24,000 nucleotides of DNA, from NCBI GenBank assembly GCA_003543245.1, contig DPJB01000031.1, forward strand, positions 1 to 24,000, given 5' to 3'. Source of the DNA: Moraxellaceae bacterium. Its GTDB lineage: Bacteria > Pseudomonadota > Gammaproteobacteria > Pseudomonadales > Moraxellaceae. The notes below the pieces were generated by a model. That model made no database searches and was not told the DNA's origin. It saw only the letters and a list, made by a program, of their open reading frames with translations. The position numbers were made by a program, and so were the translations under genes. Positions 1 to 7,147 of the stretch are shown here, one piece after another (the first letter of the stretch is position 1; every line of letters begins with the position of its first letter).

Positions 1-26
1 AACCCACGGCTCTAGCTTGGGAAGCT
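1..26 (-). other. Possible 3'-half remnant of a tRNA-Gly(CCC) gene (att-like fragment), cut by window edge
   Basis: Read on the minus strand, this stretch gives a 15-nt hairpin with loop TTCCCAA as in a CCC anticodon arm, then a four-base variable region and GTGGGTT, which fits the 5' side of a T-arm. The T-loop and acceptor would lie left of the window. The sequence on the 5' side (about 27-60) cannot form a D-arm, so this is not a complete tRNA. It could be the duplicated 3' fragment left by a tRNA-targeting integrase, or chance similarity. Confidence 0.3.
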
Positions 27-604
27 ATGCAATAAGGGCTGTAATCCCTTCGGAAACCTCTGTTTTACACCCCTACTTGTCCTCTTTTGTGATGATACCT
101 GCATCGGTCTGGACGGTAACAGACCACCTTGGATACCGTGGATTACACCCGTTCCATGGTGCGGGTGGAGAGGGTGGGTTCCCTTGGGGGATGTCTGGTC
201 TTCCTGAAAATTCCTCCCTGTGGACCTTTGGCGGACCTGGGTCTGACAATGGAGGATTCATCTATCCCTATTACCCCTCGTACCATTACCAATGTGTAAC
301 CTGTTGAATCCTATGGGGATTCCATCAATTCCTTGTGGGGCTGTATTTTTTGGGGGTGGGACTGGTTCTGTGCACTGTGGGGTTGGATTGGTGCGGCGGT
401 GGCCCGCCGCAGATAACCGTATTGTGTAGATTTATAATTAAATTCAAATCTGTTAGCTGCTGGCCGCGATCTCACGAACTCGGCCCGGGCACCATCGTAA
501 GAAATCCCGGTCAAACGACGATATATCGATCCAGCTGTTGAAGGGACCAGATTCCCGTAGGGCGACGTCGCGGCAGTCGCCCGAGCTGAGCCAACGCCAT
601 AGTA
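27..604. other. Stretch with no supported gene
   Basis: No gene can be supported here. A frame is open from the left edge to a stop at 305-307, rich in Gly, Tyr and Pro. It shows no family motif and no ribosome site, so it could be the tail of a gene starting outside the window or chance. A six-pair hairpin follows (304-320). A perfect 7-bp GC hairpin with a TGGC loop lies at 393-410 but has no T-run, so it is not an obvious terminator. A short AT-rich patch (about 420-450) separates these from the promoter region of the cassette. Confidence 0.5.
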
Positions 605-632
605 TTGCACGCCATGAATTATCGGTTATATT
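605..632 (+). promoter_or_regulatory. Candidate sigma-70 promoter of the peptide/oxidase/peptidase cassette
   Basis: TTGCAC (605-610), a 16-nt spacer and TATATT (627-632) match the -35 box at 3 of 6 and the -10 box at 5 of 6 positions. It lies in the only AT-rich patch just upstream of the first gene and would give a leader of about 100 nt. This is a pattern match only. Confidence 0.35.
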
Positions 633-742
633 TCAAAAGCTTTGAGGGGGACCGGAACGCAAGTCTGGGCCATTCACGATGAATGCCCTCCTCTCTCGCA
701 GCCGCAATCAGCCGTCATTTTAAAAAGCTAAGGAGCAGCACC

Positions 743-940
743 GTGAAAGACAGAAGCGTTGTGGACACCGAAGTACAAATTGTAACCAAAGGCTCGGACG
801 CCCCGATTACATTGACAGGCAATCTAGGCTCCCTGCACGACAATCCCAAAAAAATCCACCAGCTGCTTGATCTGCTTGACATGCCTCCGGGAACGGAAGT
901 GCGGGTAGTTACCAAGGCTGCGTCTGTCATCGTTCGTTGA
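743..940 (+). CDS. Small 65-residue protein or peptide, first gene of the cassette
   Basis: No known family is recognised. The frame is open from an ATG at 683, but a GTG at 743 has a strong ribosome site (AAGGAG, 730-735, 7-nt spacing), so I chose it. The product is acidic to neutral, with no Cys, Trp or Tyr, and no signal peptide or membrane segment. It carries two similar segments, TEVQIVTKG (residues 9-17) and TEVRVVTKA (51-59), around a helix-like middle (residues 34-46). A small beta-beta-alpha-beta fold is plausible. Its stop overlaps the next start (TGATG), so it is probably translationally coupled to the heme-oxygenase-like gene. It could be a substrate peptide, a carrier or a small regulatory partner; the order peptide, oxidase, peptidase favours substrate or carrier, but that is inference. 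Confidence 0.6.
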   Translation: MKDRSVVDTEVQIVTKGSDAPITLTGNLGSLHDNPKKIHQLLDLLDMPPGTEVRVVTKAASVIVR

Positions 941-2454
941 TGACTCAGCCCCTATGCATCGGCATAGGGGCATTCAACAAGAGCTTAAGTGCCATGTACA
1001 GCCAGACGTTGCTGGGCTATGCCATTGGCGATCGCCTGAAACCTGACGTGGCGGTTATTTTTGCTGACGATATGGTGCATATCACCTACGCCTTGTGGGA
1101 AGTTTCACTCCCATTGGACTGGGTACGCAGATATCCGGTGATCGAACAGTTGCTCAGCAGGCATATCTCCCCCAGAGAGGCATTGGCTAATCCAATAGCC
1201 GAGCCACTGGTGGTTCTGCTGGGCGCCCAAGGCTGCTTTGCTCCAGAGTTAAAAGATAGCTATACACTGCGCGAGATCAAGGCGCTGTTCGACCCTATGC
1301 GCTCACAGTGGTATTCCGAATACTACGCTCATCCGGCTTGGCAAAGACTTCGTAGCGGTCAAGCAAGTCGTAATGGCCTACTAGCTTGGCTAATTCATAA
1401 CTACCATGTCTCGCGGGCAGCTGGAGTCGTGGCAGCACGCATGGCAGCCATTGGTGGAAACACACCTTGGGCCAGCTTCTTCCGCCAAGATGCGTTGGAC
1501 GAATATTGGCATTGCGATGCCTACTACTCGCTCGATACACCTCTGTTGAAATGCGTCAGCGCGGAGGAAATCAAGGGATATGTTCCACTGCCAGCCTCGC
1601 TCGCCTTTGAAGAGCACACACTACAGGTGGCCGAGACTGATCCGATTGCCCATTTGCTGATTGCCTATTTTCAAGAGTCTAGCATCGCATTCGAAGAAGA
1701 TAGTCGTATCTTTTACTATGCGGTGGAACAGCAATATGGTGTACAGGGGCTGTTCAATCCTTGGAAGCAGCACATCCAGATTGATGTTGATCAAGGTCAT
1801 GCCGATGGACTTGCCAAACTTCTTGAGTCGGACGTAAAGGTCGCTAGTACGACACTGGAGAAATCGCTGCGCCAAGTTTGGCTTGCCTATTATTTCCTGC
1901 GGTGCGGTCTAGATGACATCTTGAGTCAGGATAATGGCAACCAGATTGCTCTACGCATGCCGATACGAGCGCCATGTAGCGTAAGCAATTTATGGGACCT
2001 TCTAATTGTTCATCTGGAGGACGCAGCCATCCCAAGACTGCTAACCGACAGCGAGCTAGCACAGTTGCACCATGGGATCACGAACAGTGCATTTCGTGCG
2101 CTCAGCTTTTCTCGTCAGCACGATGAGGTAATCACCTGCGGTCGCTGGGCACAAAAGCTATCGCGGACACAGCCCAATCTAGCCTCAATTCCGGAGGCCA
2201 ACCCATGGTGCATGGCAATCATTAATCACCTGCAAGAGGCAGCCTGCAAACCAACGACCTGGCTTTTGCTCGTTAGCTTGCTGGCTGAGCGAGCGCCCGG
2301 CCTAAGGCTCAGTGGCGAATGGGGGGCTGGTCTGCTCCGCCTGCTTAGTGGTGAGGACCTTGCTTCCGACTCTGCGACTAAGCTATCACAAATGGATGAG
2401 CTACTTTCACGCTACATGATTTGTAGCGATAAAGTACCATCAAATTTGCTATGA
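940..2454 (+). CDS. Heme-oxygenase-like (HDO/PqqC/TenA-fold) iron-containing redox enzyme, 504 aa
   Basis: The region around residues 120-310 carries the signature of heme-oxygenase-like diiron or iron oxidases: a helix with H153 and H156 (WLIHNYH), then E188-x-x-H191 (DEYWHCD), then H278 and D284-x-x-H287 (WKQHIQIDVDQGH). Family knowledge: such His/carboxylate sets on a helical bundle bind one or two irons and activate O2, as in UndA, CADD and SznF; PqqC shares the fold without metal. The N-terminal 110 and C-terminal 190 residues are helical and unrecognised; 504 residues is about twice the size of a single such domain. The ATG at 940 overlaps the upstream stop by one base; a TTG three bases earlier is possible. 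No signal peptide, so it is probably cytoplasmic. The substrate is unknown; the coupled 65-residue protein is the first candidate. Confidence 0.7.
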   Translation: MTQPLCIGIGAFNKSLSAMYSQTLLGYAIGDRLKPDVAVIFADDMVHITYALWEVSLPLDWVRRYPVIEQLLSRHISPREALANPIAEPLVVLLGAQGCFAPELKDSYTLREIKALFDPMRSQWYSEYYAHPAWQRLRSGQASRNGLLAWLIHNYHVSRAAGVVAARMAAIGGNTPWASFFRQDALDEYWHCDAYYSLDTPLLKCVSAEEIKGYVPLPASLAFEEHTLQVAETDPIAHLLIAYFQESSIAFEEDSRIFYYAVEQQYGVQGLFNPWKQHIQIDVDQGHADGLAKLLESDVKVASTTLEKSLRQVWLAYYFLRCGLDDILSQDNGNQIALRMPIRAPCSVSNLWDLLIVHLEDAAIPRLLTDSELAQLHHGITNSAFRALSFSRQHDEVITCGRWAQKLSRTQPNLASIPEANPWCMAIINHLQEAACKPTTWLLLVSLLAERAPGLRLSGEWGAGLLRLLSGEDLASDSATKLSQMDELLSRYMICSDKVPSNLL

Positions 2455-2519
2455 GCCTAACAAGTTGAGGTCTTTCTCATTGCAAGGCTGCTACCGCGTA
2501 CAGAGTAGGCGTGACTATG

Positions 2520-2551
2520 CTCCCTCGTTTATTGAGGGAGAGTGGTATATG
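2520..2551 (+). promoter_or_regulatory. Hairpin sequestering the ribosome binding site of the metallopeptidase gene
   Basis: CTCCCTC (2520-2526) pairs perfectly with GAGGGAG (2534-2540) across a 7-nt loop. The 3' arm is the only good Shine-Dalgarno sequence, 8 nt before the ATG at 2549. When folded, the mRNA would hide this site and lower peptidase translation relative to the oxidase. The stem is seen; the regulatory role is inferred. Confidence 0.5.
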
Positions 2552-3442
2552 TCGTCGGAACTGATTTGCAATGACGTGATTAACAGTGCGCTTCGTGCTC
2601 ATGCATCATGGCAAGGGAGGGAGCAGGTGCGACTGGCGCCTGCATTGGTATATCAACGTCACGGAACGTTTAGTTCGGAGCCAGACATCCTTTATAAAAA
2701 GGATCTATTCATTCCAAAGCGGGGAACCCCTGCCATGGATATGAATATTGTCGATATACTTAAATCCAGAAATAACTGGATAAACCGTATTGGTTGCATT
2801 AAGGAGATCTTCCCCGAAAGCAGCCTATTGGTTTTGCAGAAGCTCAGTGGGTTGGAGCCAATCATTGCAAACGAATACATGCTGCATGAGGCAGGCCACT
2901 TTCTTGCTTACGATGTGTGCGCCAAACAGCGCGAAGGCTATTTCTCAGTTATGGGTAAGACTGCTTGGCCATTGGTATATCTGGAAGAGTTGCGAGCTGA
3001 TTTAAATTCCTTTGGTTTTGCAGTGCAGCTATTAGAACCTGAAAAAGCAACACAAATATTCCTATACAACATGATGCTCAGATTTGGCGTTCATCGCCAA
3101 GGTATTGTGCAAGAACAACAAGCGCCATATGGGTTAGTGCCATATTTGCTATTTCACCTTCTCCAGGATTTTGGCTTTCTAAGCATATGCCAGCAGCATG
3201 GGCGTAGTAGCTTCAAGTTTGTTAGCCTTGAGACGGATCAGCTTATTGCAATTATGCGCGCCTGCGCACGCCATGCTGAACAGGAGTTGAACGGGCCAGA
3301 GCTGACGAAAACTACGTCATTGGAGAGAGCTATCGTGGCAGCCAAGTATGTGCGGAACCGATTGGACGATACAGCGATGGCTAAGCTTTATGGCTTGGTT
3401 ATGAACCAGCCAGCAACTATGCTGGCCGCAGAGAAGCCTTGA
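2549..3442 (+). CDS. Putative zinc metallopeptidase, HEXXH ... EExxAD type, 297 aa
   Basis: The centre carries H113-E114-A-G-H117, the classical zinc-binding and catalytic motif, and 29 residues later E146-E147-L-R-A-D151, which suits the third, glutamate zinc ligand of a gluzincin-like fold; dipeptidyl peptidase III has a comparable EECRAE segment. No signal peptide or membrane helix is seen, so it is probably cytoplasmic. The frame is open from a TTG at 2465, but the ATG at 2549 has the good ribosome site, so I chose it. It lies 94 nt after the oxidase gene on the same strand and shares its A+T-rich composition. By context it may cleave the 65-residue protein or a product of the oxidase. 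I do not recognise a named family; peptidase activity rests on the motif alone. Confidence 0.65.
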   Translation: MSSELICNDVINSALRAHASWQGREQVRLAPALVYQRHGTFSSEPDILYKKDLFIPKRGTPAMDMNIVDILKSRNNWINRIGCIKEIFPESSLLVLQKLSGLEPIIANEYMLHEAGHFLAYDVCAKQREGYFSVMGKTAWPLVYLEELRADLNSFGFAVQLLEPEKATQIFLYNMMLRFGVHRQGIVQEQQAPYGLVPYLLFHLLQDFGFLSICQQHGRSSFKFVSLETDQLIAIMRACARHAEQELNGPELTKTTSLERAIVAAKYVRNRLDDTAMAKLYGLVMNQPATMLAAEKP

Positions 3443-3557
3443 CGAGTCCATCGCAGGGCTCTTCGACAACCCGTTCATAAGCTGCCGCATAGCAGGAAAT
3501 CGGCCCCCAACCCGACTATCAAAATAGGGCAATTAGCCAATTAGTGTCGGTAGGGAA
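3443..3557. other. Intergenic stretch between the cassette and the tRNA-like gene
   Basis: No gene and no clear terminator is seen. It has the nearby direct repeat CAATTAG at about 3530-3543. If the region is a tRNA-integrated island, this is the part of the element next to the attachment site. Confidence 0.4.
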
Positions 3558-3631
3558 TGGAGCGGACGGAGAGAATCGAACTCTCAGCTCGTGCCTGGGA
3601 AGCTAGGGCATTGCCATTATACGACGCCGCC
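3558..3631 (-). tRNA. tRNA-Gly(CCC), structurally defective or chimeric
   Basis: On the minus strand the D-arm (GTAT ... ATGC with a GG-containing loop), a perfect T-arm (GAGAG-TTCGATT-CTCTC), discriminator T and encoded CCA are all present, and loop TTCCCAG places anticodon CCC. Two parts are wrong. The 5' acceptor reads GCGGCG where GCGGACG would pair perfectly with the 3' strand CGTCCGC, so one base is missing. The anticodon stem CTAGC faces GCACG instead of GCTAG, giving two mismatches. This may be a decayed gene, a chimera made by integration through the anticodon loop, or an assembly error at one base. Function as a glycine tRNA is doubtful. Confidence 0.6.
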
Positions 3632-3661
3632 TGAACGTCCGGATTGCAGAGTAGCGCGAGC

Positions 3662-3689
3662 GACAAAAGAACCCCGGCCTAAGCCGGGG
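3662..3689 (-). terminator. Rho-independent terminator of the PI-PLC gene
   Basis: CCCCGGC (3672-3678) pairs with GCCGGGG (3683-3689) around a CTAA loop; on the minus strand the stem is followed by TTCTTTTG. It lies 22 nt after the stop of the minus-strand gene. Confidence 0.85.
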
Positions 3690-3710
3690 CACTGATTGCA
3701 GGCGAGAGCC

Positions 3711-6700
3711 TTACTGGGCGACGCGGTTAAAATTCAAAAGGCTATTGATAACCTTGTCGCCCTGGCGGTTGGGGTAATCCATAAGGATGGCCGAGCCAAA
3801 GCGCCGGGGCGGCTGGCCACCAGGCATCTTGTTGATCTGCCCAAAATATTCGTTCACTGCGGCGTTGGCGACCTCAGCACTATTGCCGATATACATGCCA
3901 TTCCACTGGGCAGAGGCAAAGTTGATCCAGAACGTGGGGGCCGCCCCCTGACCTTGCTGCTGGTTAGCCAGGTTAAGGAATTCCACCACTTTCCGGGCCT
4001 TGGCCGGGTAATCAATCGAACAGTCGAACCAGGGAAACCAGCCGCCAGCCCAGACAAAGTAGCAGTTCTGGTCCAGGTCATATTCGTCCTGAGTGGCCAC
4101 GGGCGGGTTCTGGCCCCATGGGACACCGGTGCCGGCGTCAAAGCGGTCGAAGAGCACAACCTTGCCACGCACGGTTCTGAGAGGTGTCGCAGGGCCTGCC
4201 TGGGTGACAAAGCCGTTGGCCGGATTATTGATGACCGTCTGCATGAACAGGCTGGTGTTCAGGGTGTCTTCGTCCTTGACCGACATCAGCACGGTTTCGC
4301 CACTGTTGTTGGCCAGAAAGGTGTTAACCGGGTCCATGACCTCGGTCTGGAAATTGCCCAGACAGACAAAACCATGGCGTACCTCGAAGGGGTAGTTCTG
4401 GAGCTTGACCTCGCGACAGAGACCGGAATCCGCCACGCGCACATCGAGAAAACGTATGCCGTTGGCCAACTGCTCGGCCACATCCCAGTCCTGGGTTTCA
4501 CCCAGGTCGAGAATGGTCTCGTAAGACCCGGAGTCATGGGTACCGGGGATCATCAGCTTGCCCAATGGCAACGTATCCGGCAGACCGGTCATCCAGCGGC
4601 TGCGCTGCATGCCATAGCTGCCACTGAGGCTGGACAAGCTGGGGCCTGTGGAGTTCTGGGCGGTGACCTGAAACTGGTAATTCTGACCCCAGGGCAAGGG
4701 TGGCAGGGTCAGTGGGCTGGTGGGGCCGCTGACCGAAATGCCGCTGCCCAAGGGCAGACCGACGGGGCCGGCCACAAAAGCATTGACCGTGTATTGCTGG
4801 GCCGGGTCATAGCCGGGCTGACCCTGGTAGAAGCTGACCGTGGCCACATTGCCGGAAATGCTCACGCTCTGGATGACGGGCTGGTTGGGCTGGGCCGAGG
4901 TCACCAATGTGCCGGCGTTCTGGCCGGGGCTGGTGCCCAGCACATTGGTGGCGCTCAGGCTGAGCTGGTAGGGCAGGCCGTTGCTCAGGCCGCGCAGCAG
5001 CAGGGGTGAGCCTTTGCCCGTGGCGGTGACAGGGCCGCTGGCCGTGCCGGCCGGCGGTGTGGCGGTCACGGTGTAGTAGGAAATGGGCAAGCCGGGAACG
5101 TCGGCGGCTGGCGTAAAGGCAACCTCGGCCTGGCCATTGCCAATGATGATATTACGCGGCGTGGGTGGCACCGGCAGCATGCCCGGAATATAGGGGCCAG
5201 AGCTTGCGGCGGCGCTATTGCCCCAGAGGTTATGTGCCATGACGCGGATATTGTAGGTCTGCCCATTGTTGAGCCCCTGCACGACGGCGGGACTGGCCAG
5301 GACTGGCACCACAATATTGCCGGGCTCGGCCACCACCAGGTATTTGGTGATGGCGCTGCCACCATTGTCGGCAGGCGGGGTAAAGCTGATCGTGGCTTGG
5401 CCATCGCCCTGCTGCACCTGCAGGCCCTGGGGCGCGCCTGGCACGGTGCCCGGGGTGAAAGGTGCGCTGGATATGGAGCTATTGCTGCCATAGCGGTTGC
5501 TGCCCGTCAGTGTGACTGTATAGCTCACGCCATTTTTCAGGCCCTGCAACAGGTAAGGACTACTGATCTGCTGTGCGCTGACGGGCACCCCGCCGCTCGT
5601 TGGCGTTGCTGTCACACTGATATTGGCGTCGCTGTCGCTGCCATTTACATTGCTGAACACAAGGCGAACGCTCTGGTTGCCGGCTGCTGCTTCCTTGATG
5701 ACGAGTTGAGCCAGGCCTGCCTTGACCGGATCGGAGTTATGGCCGAATTGGGCGCTGTTATAGGCCGTCACCAGCACGGTATAGCTATGACCTGGCGTCA
5801 GACCGTTGATGGTCAAAGGGTTGCTGTTGCCCAGCGCCGAACGGTAGATCTCGCCCGAGGTAAGAGAGGTGGCCTGGGCCTGAAACTGCAGTGTCTGTGG
5901 CGGACCGCTGTAGCTATAGCCCACTTGCATGCTTTTTGAGCCCATGGTGACGCTGGTGATGCTGGGCGCCTGGGGCATGGGTGGCGAGGCGCGGCAGCCG
6001 CGCTGCGTATCAGAAACCTGGCAGAGCGTTTTCGCAGAAACCGGGTTTGAGGTGTAGCTGTTACTGCCGACAGTGGCGGTCACGGTAAAGCTGTAATTCG
6101 TATAGCTGTCCAGATTGCTGACCACCACGGGTGTGACCGTGCCACTACCGCTCAGGCCGCCGGGCTGGGCGGTGACGGTATAGCTGGCAGTCTGGCCCTC
6201 GGGCGGGCAGTAATTAAACATGACCGAGGCGGAATTCATGTCAGGCACGACTGCGCTGATGATGGGCGCGGCGGTAGCGCCGGAGGCGCAGGTGGGGCTG
6301 CTTGGCGGCGAAAAATTGCTAATGTTCAGGGTGCCGGGCGCGTTGCTGGGCGAGGGCGCATAGCGTGCCGGCGTGCTGCCGATATAAAACCCGAAGGTGT
6401 CGCCGGCCTTGACCTGGAAGCTTACCCGTCCGCTGCCACTGGAGTAGGCCTGGCCATTGATCAAATAGCCGGCACCACTGGACTGGCGCGCGTTGTAGCC
6501 GAGCTGCGCGCTCACGGTGCCGGCCTGCTGCGCCACCACCGTGAGCTGAGTGTCATCGCCCACGTTAGAAGCAATCTGCACAGAGCTGCTATTGCTGCGC
6601 GGCGAAATGGCCTCTGGAAAGTTGAGCGTCCAGTTACCGGTGTTCATCGGTCGGAGGGTGTAATAGCCGCTGAAGTCAGCCCAGGCCTGACCTTGTGCCA

Positions 6701-6755
6701 GAGCAAGCCACAGCAAAAAGGCGGCCTGCAGCCACCCGTGTAAACGTGTTCTCAT
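3711..6755 (-). CDS. Secreted multi-FN3 protein with C-terminal PI-PLC X (phosphodiesterase) domain, 1014 aa
   Basis: Residues 1-26 are a Sec signal peptide ending QAWA. An unrecognised beta-rich segment (27-155) is followed by about six fibronectin-III-like modules (roughly 160-725) with repeated GLxxGxxYxxxVTAxN patterns. The last ~290 residues form a phosphatidylinositol-specific phospholipase C X domain: the motif PGTHDS holds the first catalytic His (H740) and VRHGF the second (H794). Bacterial members cleave phosphatidylinositol or related lipid head groups by a cyclic phosphate route, usually without calcium. The ATG has AGGGGA a few bases upstream. The gene is monocistronic with its own terminator. 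The FN3 array probably tethers or spaces the enzyme at a surface or polymer; the substrate is unknown. Confidence 0.85.
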   Translation of the reverse strand: MRTRLHGWLQAAFLLWLALAQGQAWADFSGYYTLRPMNTGNWTLNFPEAISPRSNSSSVQIASNVGDDTQLTVVAQQAGTVSAQLGYNARQSSGAGYLINGQAYSSGSGRVSFQVKAGDTFGFYIGSTPARYAPSPSNAPGTLNISNFSPPSSPTCASGATAAPIISAVVPDMNSASVMFNYCPPEGQTASYTVTAQPGGLSGSGTVTPVVVSNLDSYTNYSFTVTATVGSNSYTSNPVSAKTLCQVSDTQRGCRASPPMPQAPSITSVTMGSKSMQVGYSYSGPPQTLQFQAQATSLTSGEIYRSALGNSNPLTINGLTPGHSYTVLVTAYNSAQFGHNSDPVKAGLAQLVIKEAAAGNQSVRLVFSNVNGSDSDANISVTATPTSGGVPVSAQQISSPYLLQGLKNGVSYTVTLTGSNRYGSNSSISSAPFTPGTVPGAPQGLQVQQGDGQATISFTPPADNGGSAITKYLVVAEPGNIVVPVLASPAVVQGLNNGQTYNIRVMAHNLWGNSAAASSGPYIPGMLPVPPTPRNIIIGNGQAEVAFTPAADVPGLPISYYTVTATPPAGTASGPVTATGKGSPLLLRGLSNGLPYQLSLSATNVLGTSPGQNAGTLVTSAQPNQPVIQSVSISGNVATVSFYQGQPGYDPAQQYTVNAFVAGPVGLPLGSGISVSGPTSPLTLPPLPWGQNYQFQVTAQNSTGPSLSSLSGSYGMQRSRWMTGLPDTLPLGKLMIPGTHDSGSYETILDLGETQDWDVAEQLANGIRFLDVRVADSGLCREVKLQNYPFEVRHGFVCLGNFQTEVMDPVNTFLANNSGETVLMSVKDEDTLNTSLFMQTVINNPANGFVTQAGPATPLRTVRGKVVLFDRFDAGTGVPWGQNPPVATQDEYDLDQNCYFVWAGGWFPWFDCSIDYPAKARKVVEFLNLANQQQGQGAAPTFWINFASAQWNGMYIGNSAEVANAAVNEYFGQINKMPGGQPPRRFGSAILMDYPNRQGDKVINSLLNFNRVAQ

Positions 6756-7147
6756 TGTTTTCCCCTGAATGCCATTGGCAAAAATAAAGAAGGCGTGCGC
6801 AACTGGCGTTTGTTGTTATTGCGGCATCACTGATGCTCGCGGGCGGAAAGAGTAAACAGGTATTAGCATGATGGCGAGCATGAAGTTAATGCATGTGAGA
6901 AATGCGACAGAGAACGAAGCACGAACGCGTGATCTTGGGTTTGTAATTATTTTGCGCAGTGCACAGCAATGCCTGCGGTACTGCAGCGTCGCCTTGGGGA
7001 ACTGAAGCTCTGCAGCTAAGCTGCACCCGCCAAAGCTGGACAGGCCAGCCTGGCGACAGGCAGAATTTGCGTAGGGCAAGCCGTCACGCAAGCGATGATA
7101 ATCGCTGGCCCAATCGCGCGAATGGCGCAGGAGTCAGGAGGATACCC
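6756..7147. other. Divergent intergenic region and structured leader
   Basis: This 392-nt gap separates divergent genes and must hold two promoters, though I see no convincing boxes. It contains several perfect small hairpins: TGCAGC/GCTGCA (7011-7025), TTGCGT/ACGCAA (7067-7091) and AGCGAT/ATCGCT with a GATA loop (7091-7106), stacked shortly before the ribosome site of the next gene. Confidence 0.5.

Noticed and set aside
1..60. A complete tRNA gene at the left edge
   Set aside because: The bases 5' of the anticodon stem form no D-arm and lack the GG of a D-loop; only a 3'-half fragment is tenable.
17..307. 96-codon frame open from the left edge, rich in Gly, Tyr and Pro
   Set aside because: No ribosome site, no motif and a TTG start inside a tRNA-like hairpin; it may be a partial gene but cannot be supported.
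393..410. 7-bp GC hairpin as a terminator
   Set aside because: No T-run on either strand.
311..610. 99-codon minus-strand frame
   Set aside because: No ribosome site or recognisable domain, and it overlaps the likely promoter region of the cassette.
3696..5009. 437-codon plus-strand frame
   Set aside because: Antisense shadow of the FN3/PI-PLC gene, whose signal peptide and catalytic motifs fix the true strand.
7067..7106. Resemblance to a c-di-GMP (GEMM) riboswitch because of GGGCAAG and ACGCAAGC
   Set aside because: The spacing between the boxes is far too short and the tetraloop-receptor stem is missing.
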